Of a stretch of 5,324 bases of DNA, positions 1 through 5,324 are shown in pieces (within the stretch, counting starts at the first letter, position 1; each line of letters starts with the position of its first letter). The position numbers were made by a program, and so were the translations under genes. The stretch covers positions 1 through 5,324 of the forward strand of contig CAJKZL010000259.1 in NCBI GenBank assembly GCA_905204385.1, read 5' to 3'. Below the pieces are notes generated by a model. That model worked only from the letters and a program-made list of their open reading frames with translations, searched no databases and was not told where the DNA came from. This DNA comes from an uncultured Odoribacter sp. GTDB taxonomy: Bacteria > Bacteroidota > Bacteroidia > Bacteroidales > Marinifilaceae.

Positions 1-1250
1 CCGATCTCGGAGTGAAAGGTATTTCGGAAGATGACAAAACGGTGTCGGTACGTCCGGATGCCAGCGTTTGCGACATAACCATTCAAAAGGTGGTGCGGAA
101 AGCGATGTTTGCCGATTCGGTGATCATCATCGGTGAAGCAAGCGATAAGGCGATAGAGTTCGGAGTAAAACTGACGGCCCCCGTCGATCAGGACATCACG
201 GTGAACATTCAGGCCAAAGCGAACTCGACGGCTATCGAGAATGTGCATTACACTATTGCTTCGAAGCAGTTGACCGTGAAGCGGGGAGAGACTTTAGGGA
301 CGACACGGATCATGCCGATAGACGATACGGTAGGGAATGTCGATCGTTATTGTGATTTTGAGATTACAGGGGTCTCCGGAAATCTGGAAGTTGTGGAAGG
401 AAGCGTATCGAAAGTGGTTTTCGAAAATGACGATTCGTCCGTGGGATTCGAAAGCACTGAAGAGTTTACGTTGAAAGGGCGTAAATTGATATTGCCGATC
501 CGGTTGAACGGTTTGCGCGATAAACGGGTGGTGCTGGATCTGGAAGCTGTAGTGGACGGAGAGGTGAAGGAATTGACCCATTTTATGATTCTGAGCAAAA
601 AGCTGGAGATTGCAGCCGGGGATTCGGTGGTAAATGCTGAAGTTCAATTGATGTATCCGGCAGGCGACGAGGGCTTCGGTTTCGGGGTACGGATTGCCAG
701 GATTTCAGTGGAGGGCTTGTTTAATAAAGTATATGCCGAAGGCGACCGTCAGTTGTGCCAGGTGCGGGTAGGAGGCGTTGCCTACAAGTTGAATATGGCC
801 GATGCGGTGGTGAAGGCGGAAGCTTCATCGGATTCGCCTGTCGGGGAAAGCGCTCATGGAGGTGTAGCTGCTTCGATAATAGATGACGATCCTTCTACTT
901 ATTGGCATTCGGCCTGGACAGAAGGTGATACTTATCAGGAAGACGAGTCGAAACCTTATGAGATCGTATTGGAATTCGACCGAGAGTACACTTTTGTCAA
1001 GATGAAGATGTTGCGTCGCCCGAGCAATTCGGATACGCAGGGAGCGACGATAGAAATTAGCCAGGATAAGGTTCATTGGAAACGATTATTCGATTTTACC
1101 GGTTTCCCGGTAACGGAAGGCAGTAATGGATCGTCCGGTGAACTGGAACCGGAGGTTTTCTATCCCGGTAAATATGTGCGTGTCATTCCCAAAGCCTATT
1201 CGCGAAATGTGGCTTCGATAGCCGAATTGTATTTATGGGCCATAGATTAA
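1..1250 (+). CDS. Probable surface glycan-binding protein, 5'-truncated: two Calx-beta/DUF1735-like modules plus C-terminal F5/8 type C domain
   Basis: The frame is already open at the left edge (first full codon GAT at 3) and ends at TAA 1248-1250, so the true start lies upstream; the GTG at 12 is not a convincing start. About 415 residues are visible. Two beta-rich modules can be seen. The first, roughly nt 100-430, has the Calx-beta/DUF1735 pattern: a strand, an 'xVHYTI' turn, 'LTVKRGET', then 'PIDD'. The second, roughly nt 455-775, is more diverged ('KKLEIAAGDSV'). From about nt 783 to the stop is an F5/8 type C (discoidin/CBM32-like) fold, with 'DDDPSTYWHSAW', 'PYEIVLEFD', 'VKMKMLRRP', 'EISQDKVHW' and the closing 'IAELYLW'. 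Proteins of this build are usually outer-membrane lipoproteins encoded beside SusC/SusD pairs, where they bind glycan. That role, and a lipobox in the missing N-terminus, are inferred. The discoidin call is firm. The module naming is less so: a DUF4843-like or other SusE-position family is possible. Confidence 0.82.
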   Translation, partial: DLGVKGISEDDKTVSVRPDASVCDITIQKVVRKAMFADSVIIIGEASDKAIEFGVKLTAPVDQDITVNIQAKANSTAIENVHYTIASKQLTVKRGETLGTTRIMPIDDTVGNVDRYCDFEITGVSGNLEVVEGSVSKVVFENDDSSVGFESTEEFTLKGRKLILPIRLNGLRDKRVVLDLEAVVDGEVKELTHFMILSKKLEIAAGDSVVNAEVQLMYPAGDEGFGFGVRIARISVEGLFNKVYAEGDRQLCQVRVGGVAYKLNMADAVVKAEASSDSPVGESAHGGVAASIIDDDPSTYWHSAWTEGDTYQEDESKPYEIVLEFDREYTFVKMKMLRRPSNSDTQGATIEISQDKVHWKRLFDFTGFPVTEGSNGSSGELEPEVFYPGKYVRVIPKAYSRNVASIAELYLWAID

Positions 1251-1271
1251 AGATGAATAAAACGGTATAAT
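1251..1271 (+). other. Short intergenic junction before the M60 peptidase gene
   Basis: Only 21 bases separate the two genes. The spacer is A/T-rich (AATAAAA) and has no GGAGG-like Shine-Dalgarno, which is normal for Bacteroidota, where A-rich leaders drive initiation. There is no terminator hairpin or Bacteroides-type TTTG/TAnnTTTG promoter pair here, which favours co-transcription. A five-codon frame (ATG at 1253, TAA at 1268-1270) ends one base before the ATG at 1272; it is in a different frame and is probably incidental. Confidence 0.6.
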
Positions 1272-1337
1272 ATGAGATCGACATTGATATTTTTATATTG
1301 GATGCTTTTGGTACTGTCGTCGTGCTCCGACGACAGT
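1272..1337 (+). other. Lipoprotein signal peptide and putative surface-export signal (LES) of the M60 peptidase
   Basis: Residues 2-4 are short and polar with one Arg, residues 5-15 are hydrophobic (LIFLYWMLLVL), and LSSC at 15-18 is a signal peptidase II lipobox, giving lipidated Cys18. The next residues are S-D-D-S. Acidic, Ser/Asp-rich residues right after the +1 Cys are the known Bacteroidota lipoprotein export signal that sends lipoproteins to the outside of the outer membrane; the B. fragilis consensus is close to SDDDD. Surface exposure suits a protease acting on extracellular glycoprotein. Confidence 0.88.
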
Positions 1338-4031
1338 ACAGAGCCGCTTCCTTTTCTGGAGGTAAAGGCGGATACGCTGGTGCTGAAGAGCGGCGCTGTC
1401 AGCCGGAACATCGAGGTGATCGCTACCGGTCCGTGGGTCGCTACAGTGTCCGAGGATTGTGACTGGTGTCATTGTGAAGTGAATGAAGGGGTACTCTCTT
1501 TCGTGCGGGTTGAAGTGGACGATAACAAACAGGTGGATGAACGCTGGACTACGGTAACGGTCGGCAGCAGCGGACTATCCCGGGCGTTCCGGGTTTGCCA
1601 GTGCGGTGCGGCTCCGGCCATTGTCGCCGTCCCTGCTTCATTCGGCGGACTCGGTTACGAGCCGTCCGTATTTCTTTTGCAGGTGTTCAGCAATGTGGAG
1701 GTGGAAGTCAGCCAGCCCGATTCTGTAAATTGGAATGAAAAGCAGAAAGAAGAACCAGGGGACACCCTGCGGGTGTATTATAAAACCACTCTGAATAATT
1801 CGGTGCTTCCCCGGGAAACTGTCCTTACGCTGCGTCAGAAAGACGGAAGCTTGACGCGGTATGTGACGGTGAGGCAAAACGGTCATAGCGGTGATTATGA
1901 GTTGCTGAGCCCGGAAGGGATTCAGAAAGACAGTAAACTGAAAGTTTCGGAGGCCACGGCCAGTAGTTTTCAGCCCGGCTCGGAGGCCGCAAAGTCGATA
2001 GACGGGGATTTGAATACGCTTTATCATTCCAACTGGAATAATGGCGGGGAGAATTATTTTCCCATTACGCTGGAGTATCGTCTGGCTCCTGAGGCGACAC
2101 AACTGGATTACCTGATTTATTATCCCCGGACGGAAGGAAACAATGGGCGCTTTAAGGAGGTGGAGGTATGGTACTGTACCCGTGAAAATCCGAATTATGT
2201 TTCTTTGGGAACGGTGGATTTTAAAGGATCTGCCTCGCCGACAAAAGTAGATTTCCCGGGAGGAGTCAAGGATCCGGCAGGAGTGCGTTTTGTGGTGCAT
2301 TCGGGTACCGGCGACGGCCAGGGATTTGCCAGTTGCGCCGAAATGGAGTTTTACCGTAAAGTGGACGTGGATGCTTCGCTGACGGCTGTATTTACGGATA
2401 ATACGTTTTCGGCTTTGCGCGAAGGGGTCACTTATGAACAGATTCTTGCGATAGAAAACGAATTTTGCCGGAACATCGCCAGGCATCTTTATCTGGGTAC
2501 TTATCCTGCTGCCGAACGGGTGAAGGAGTATGAAGCCTGGTCGGATCCGGACTGGATTGCCGGCCGCTATAAGATAAATCCTTATAACCGTCTGGATAAT
2601 GCCACCGGAATATTTGTGAATGCAGGGGATAACCTGGTGATTTTTTGCGGCGACGCGCCCGGGAAGCAGTTGGGCTTGATGGTGATGGACTGGGAGAATG
2701 GTTATGTTGCAACCAATTATATGTTGTTGCCCGGAATCAATCAGTTGACGATGAGCAGCAATGGACTGGCGTACGTTATGTATTACGATTCCGATCCGGA
2801 GAATGCTCCGAAGGTGAAAATCCATATTGCCACGGGAAAGGTGAACGGCTTGTTTACGTTGGGGAAGAATACGGATGCCGAATGGGACGGCTTGCTGTCC
2901 GGGGCAGCCTCCACGTTCATGGATATACAGGGCGAACGTACGCATATGGTTATGCCGGTAAGCGCTTTCCGCAATTATGTCACGCAGCCCACGGAATTGC
3001 TGAGGACCTACGACCGGATGGTGGAACTGGAGCATGAATTGATGGGATTGTTCAAGTATAATATTCCCATTAAAAACCGGATGTTTTTTCATTCGATAAC
3101 AACGAAGGATTCGTATATGTACGCCACCTCCTACCGTACGGCTTATCATGAGAATACGCTCAGCGATATTCTGGACGTTTCGAAGATGAAATCGGGAGCC
3201 ACAGTCTGGGGACCTGCCCACGAAGTGGGGCATATGCACCAAACGAGGCCGGGATTGAAATGGATCGGGATGACGGAGGTGACGAATAATATCCATTCGC
3301 TGCATGTGCAGACTACTTTCGGGGCTCGTAGCCGGCTGATTGCGGAAGTGATGGAAGATCAGTTGACGAATCGGTATGAAAAAGCATTTACTGAAATTAT
3401 TGCTGCTGAAAAAGCACACGACGAACCTGGAGACGTATTTTGCAAGGTGGTGCCTTTCTGGCAATTGCAGTTGTATGCCGCACAGATTGCCGGGAAACCG
3501 GATTTTTACCCGGATCTGCACGAATATGTCCGCAATACGCCGGATCCCACGGGCGATACGAGGAACGGAGAATGTCAGATGAATTTCGTGATGAAAGCCA
3601 GCGAGTTGCTGGAAACGAATCTGACGGATTTCTTCCAGGCCTGGGGATTTCTGAGCGAAATAGACAGGATGGTCGAAGATTATGCTACGGAAAGAATGAC
3701 GGTGACTGCGGACATGATCCGTCAGGCGAAAGAGCGAATGTCCCGCTATCCGAAGCCTGCTTTGGGGGGACTGATTTACCTGAACGACGACAATGTCGGT
3801 CTGTTCGAGGCCAATCGGCCCATAGTCGCTGGGACGGCCTCACATGACGGACAACAGGTGACTTTGTCGGGATGGGAAAATGTGGTGGCTTACGAATTGT
3901 GGGAAGACGGGCGGATGGTTCTGGTACGTCAGCGGACCTCCTTCCCGGTGAGCGAAGGGATCGACTGGACGAAGGCGGAGATCCGTGCGGTTGCCGCCGA
4001 CGGGACAAAGGTGACCGTGGCTTTTAATTGA
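1272..4031 (+). CDS. Surface lipoprotein M60 (enhancin-like, PF13402) zinc metallopeptidase with BACON and F5/8 type C modules
   Basis: Complete, 919 residues. The ATG at 1272 is chosen because a lipoprotein signal begins exactly there (LSSC, Cys18, then SDDS). Order: two BACON-like modules (about 28-112 and 115-204; the first ends 'FRVCQCG' and the second 'VTVRQNG', like the usual 'VtQ' end of BACON); an F5/8 type C domain (about 209-365; 'IDGDLNTLYHSNW', closing 'CAEMEFY'); an M60 N-terminal linker (about 370-445); the M60 catalytic domain (from about 446, 'GIFVNAGDNLVIFCGD'). The gluzincin site is HEVGH at 650-654, with Glu651 the expected catalytic base, His650/His654 as zinc ligands, and Glu669 ('GMTEVTNNIHSL') as third ligand, 14 residues on. 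A beta-rich C-terminal domain covers about 835-919. The family, for example BT4244 of B. thetaiotaomicron, cleaves O-glycosylated mucin-type proteins at the cell surface. All expected active-site residues are present, so I expect an active enzyme. The exact glycan it recognises cannot be read from sequence. Confidence 0.95.
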   Translation: MRSTLIFLYWMLLVLSSCSDDSTEPLPFLEVKADTLVLKSGAVSRNIEVIATGPWVATVSEDCDWCHCEVNEGVLSFVRVEVDDNKQVDERWTTVTVGSSGLSRAFRVCQCGAAPAIVAVPASFGGLGYEPSVFLLQVFSNVEVEVSQPDSVNWNEKQKEEPGDTLRVYYKTTLNNSVLPRETVLTLRQKDGSLTRYVTVRQNGHSGDYELLSPEGIQKDSKLKVSEATASSFQPGSEAAKSIDGDLNTLYHSNWNNGGENYFPITLEYRLAPEATQLDYLIYYPRTEGNNGRFKEVEVWYCTRENPNYVSLGTVDFKGSASPTKVDFPGGVKDPAGVRFVVHSGTGDGQGFASCAEMEFYRKVDVDASLTAVFTDNTFSALREGVTYEQILAIENEFCRNIARHLYLGTYPAAERVKEYEAWSDPDWIAGRYKINPYNRLDNATGIFVNAGDNLVIFCGDAPGKQLGLMVMDWENGYVATNYMLLPGINQLTMSSNGLAYVMYYDSDPENAPKVKIHIATGKVNGLFTLGKNTDAEWDGLLSGAASTFMDIQGERTHMVMPVSAFRNYVTQPTELLRTYDRMVELEHELMGLFKYNIPIKNRMFFHSITTKDSYMYATSYRTAYHENTLSDILDVSKMKSGATVWGPAHEVGHMHQTRPGLKWIGMTEVTNNIHSLHVQTTFGARSRLIAEVMEDQLTNRYEKAFTEIIAAEKAHDEPGDVFCKVVPFWQLQLYAAQIAGKPDFYPDLHEYVRNTPDPTGDTRNGECQMNFVMKASELLETNLTDFFQAWGFLSEIDRMVEDYATERMTVTADMIRQAKERMSRYPKPALGGLIYLNDDNVGLFEANRPIVAGTASHDGQQVTLSGWENVVAYELWEDGRMVLVRQRTSFPVSEGIDWTKAEIRAVAADGTKVTVAFN
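1311..1339. repeat. Perfect 12-bp inverted repeat with 5-nt loop, inside the signal/export codons
   Basis: The left arm GTACTGTCGTCG (1311-1322) is exactly the reverse complement of the right arm CGACGACAGTAC (1328-1339), separated by TGCTC (1323-1327). It would form a 12-bp stem in mRNA starting about 40 nt after the start codon. It is in register with codons 14-22 (Val-Leu-Ser-Ser-Cys-Ser-Asp-Asp-Ser). No T-run follows, so it is not a standard intrinsic terminator. Part of the pairing follows from the Ser TCG TCG and Asp GAC GAC codons, but the outer six pairs do not. The structure is directly seen; any function is inference. Confidence 0.9.
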
Positions 4032-4037
4032 TCGTAG
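4032..4037 (+). other. Six-base junction between the M60 peptidase and DUF6057-like genes
   Basis: The TGA of the peptidase (4029-4031) is followed after six bases (TCGTAG) by the ATG of the next gene at 4038. No separate ribosome site or terminator fits here, so translation of the downstream gene is probably coupled to termination of the peptidase, and the pair should be made from one mRNA. Confidence 0.7.
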
Positions 4038-5324
4038 ATGAAAAGAATCGTCCCTTTATTTTTATTCTTGTTTTTTTACCTGTTTTGGTATATGGTTTAT
4101 CCGAACCATATATCGAATCAGGTTTATTTTTCTTTGTTTCAGACTAATCCGGGATTTTTCCTGTATCATTGTGAATTGCCGGGAGGGATTGCGGAATGGT
4201 GCGGAGCGTTTATTTCTCAGTTTTACCGCTGGGTTGGGATAGGAGCCTTTATACAATCGGCTTTTCCTGTAATACTGTATTATTTGGTGACGACTCTGCG
4301 TTGGGACGGTTATAAAACGCTGGACAAAGAAGGATGGTGTCTGTTGCCTGTGATTTTATTGTTTTTCCTGCAAATGCAATATGCTTTTCTGGCCGGGAAT
4401 GCTGTACAGGTTGTTTTGTGGTATGCTTCCTTGTGGGGATATATGCGCATCGGACGAAAAAATATCCGATTGGGAGTAGCGGTTGCCGGGGTGTATCCGG
4501 TGTTGTCGGTGGCGGGAGCCTTCCCTTCGTTGGTATGGGTTTTTTCGCTTTTGCTGTATGAAGCAAGAGTAAATTCCGATTACCGGAACGGTTTGGCGGC
4601 TTTGCTATCGTGGGGAGCTTGTTTTTTTGCGTGGAGGTATTTTTTTCCGTTGGAGGGGAAAGAGTGGTATACGTTTTTTCCGCGGGTTCAGGAATTCCGG
4701 CATTCGGGTATTGCCTGGCTGCTGTACTTGTGGTTTCCTGCGACCCTTTGGCTTTTGTCGGGGAAAAAATACGGGCAGGTGATGTTTCGTTTTTTTTCGG
4801 GAATGAGAGGGAAGGTTGTGGTGATTGTTGTGCTGGGCCTCTTATTTTATTGGGGGAAACGGGAACTTTATCATCCACGGATCGAAAATATGCTGGGGCT
4901 TCAGCAGGAAGCGGTCCGGGGTCATTGGGAAGCCCTCTTGTCCGGAGTAAAGCCGGAACAGCAAGAGGCTCCTGCCGTTAATGCACTGACTAATCTGGCG
5001 TTGGCGCATACAGGCGAACTGGCCGAGCGGGTCCTGGATTTTCCCCAATCGGGGATTGCGGGACTGATTCCGGCAGGAAATAATTACTTGTCGACATTAT
5101 GCTGTTCGTGGGTATACGATTGGCTGGGAGTAAAAAATGAGGCTTTGCATTGGAGTGTCGAGACGACTATTGCCCATGGCGATAACCCACCGCCTTTTTT
5201 GATGCGGCAGATTACCGTTTTACTGATGGAGTCCGGAAAAGAAACGGCGGCAGCCCGGTTTCTGAAGCGGCTGGCGAGCGTTCCTTTTTACCGGGAGTGT
5301 GCGCGCGAAAAGCTGAAACAGACG
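4038..5324 (+). CDS. DUF6057-like polytopic membrane protein with C-terminal helical-repeat region, 3'-truncated
   Basis: The ATG at 4038 opens a frame of exactly 429 codons with no stop before the right edge, so the gene is cut at its 3' end. The first ~274 residues are strongly hydrophobic and aromatic, with about eight likely membrane helices: roughly 4-22, 64-88, 100-116, 118-134, 144-174 (one or two), 184-203, 224-241 and 257-273. After the last helix comes a soluble, helix-rich, TPR-like part from about 275: 'HWEALLSG', 'NALTNLALAHTGELAERV', 'FPQSGIAGLIP', 'WLGVKNEALHWSVE', 'PPPFLMRQITVLLMESG', 'AARFLKRLASVPFYRECA'. I recognise these from memory as the DUF6057 pattern of Bacteroidota, whose function is unknown to me. 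The start is supported by the six-base gap from the peptidase stop and by Lys-Arg just before the first membrane helix. Several 7-8 base T runs reflect Phe TTT codons. The protein probably sits in the inner membrane. The family call comes without a database search; a generic polytopic TPR membrane protein is the alternative. Confidence 0.8.
   Translation, partial: MKRIVPLFLFLFFYLFWYMVYPNHISNQVYFSLFQTNPGFFLYHCELPGGIAEWCGAFISQFYRWVGIGAFIQSAFPVILYYLVTTLRWDGYKTLDKEGWCLLPVILLFFLQMQYAFLAGNAVQVVLWYASLWGYMRIGRKNIRLGVAVAGVYPVLSVAGAFPSLVWVFSLLLYEARVNSDYRNGLAALLSWGACFFAWRYFFPLEGKEWYTFFPRVQEFRHSGIAWLLYLWFPATLWLLSGKKYGQVMFRFFSGMRGKVVVIVVLGLLFYWGKRELYHPRIENMLGLQQEAVRGHWEALLSGVKPEQQEAPAVNALTNLALAHTGELAERVLDFPQSGIAGLIPAGNNYLSTLCCSWVYDWLGVKNEALHWSVETTIAHGDNPPPFLMRQITVLLMESGKETAAARFLKRLASVPFYRECAREKLKQT

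Noticed and set aside
12..14. GTG at 12 as the true start of the first gene
   Set aside because: The frame stays open to the left edge, and no signal peptide or lipobox follows this codon, which would be expected for a surface glycan-binding protein. The gene is treated as 5'-truncated.
1253..1270. Five-codon frame (MNKTV) just upstream of the peptidase gene as a leader peptide
   Set aside because: Too short to support. It is in a different frame, without attenuator structure or regulatory codon runs. It is recorded only because its stop almost touches the next start.
1266..1271. TATAAT directly before the peptidase start codon
   Set aside because: A -10 element here would start transcription downstream of the ATG. 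Bacteroidota promoters also use a different -7 sequence, and no -33 TTTG partner is suitably placed.
1311..1339. The 12-bp inverted repeat as an intrinsic terminator or a transposon end
   Set aside because: There is no T-run after the stem, it lies inside a conserved signal/export coding region, and no target duplication or transposase is nearby.
1638..3521. A 627-codon open frame on the minus strand inside the peptidase gene
   Set aside because: It lies wholly antisense to a confidently identified, domain-complete M60 gene. Its translation is rich in Arg, His, Ile and Pro with no recognisable domain, and no promoter or separate gene context supports it. It is best explained as a codon-bias shadow.
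4249..4878. A 209-codon open frame on the minus strand inside the DUF6057-like gene
   Set aside because: Low-complexity Pro/Lys/Thr-rich translation, antisense to a continuous membrane-protein frame running from 4038 to the window edge. No domain is visible.
4334..4981. Two + strand frames (4334-4561 and 4610-4981) that look like small membrane proteins
   Set aside because: They overlap the continuous 4038-5324 frame in another phase. The hydrophobic look comes from T/G-rich codons read out of frame.

Overview
The window looks like a piece of a Bacteroidales (phylum Bacteroidota) chromosome, from a glycan- or glycoprotein-utilisation locus. The reasons are the protein families present (BACON modules, an enhancin-like M60 peptidase, a DUF6057-type membrane protein, a discoidin-bearing Calx-beta-like accessory protein), a lipoprotein signal followed at once by a Ser/Asp-rich surface-export motif, and the lack of Shine-Dalgarno sequences before the starts. 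Base composition is mixed, about half G+C by eye. I cannot name a genus.

Layout: three genes, all on the + strand and tightly packed, cover essentially the whole window. (1) 1-1250 is the 3' part of a gene for a probable surface glycan-binding protein, with two Calx-beta/DUF1735-like beta-sandwich modules and a C-terminal F5/8 type C (discoidin/CBM32-like) domain. (2) 1272-4031 is a complete 919-residue surface lipoprotein metallopeptidase: lipobox, export motif, two BACON-like modules, an F5/8 type C module, an M60 catalytic domain with HEVGH and a downstream Glu, and a C-terminal beta-rich domain. (3) 4038-5324 is the first 429 codons of a polytopic membrane protein that I recognise as DUF6057-like. 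It runs off the right edge without a stop.

The gaps are 21 and 6 bases with no terminator or convincing promoter, so the genes are probably co-transcribed. The likely logic, by analogy with studied M60/PF13402 proteases of gut Bacteroides, is that gene 1 binds host or dietary glycans at the cell surface, gene 2 cleaves O-glycosylated (mucin-type) proteins guided by its carbohydrate-binding modules, and gene 3 is an inner-membrane protein of unknown function. No RNA genes, mobile elements, CRISPR arrays or origins were seen.

The most notable points are the six-base linkage of an uncharacterised DUF6057-type membrane protein to an M60 glycoprotease, a perfect 12-bp inverted repeat lying exactly over the lipobox/export-signal codons of the protease, Bacteroidota-type O-glycosylation tripeptides confined to the N-terminal stalk of the protease, and a five-cysteine cluster in its first BACON-like module.
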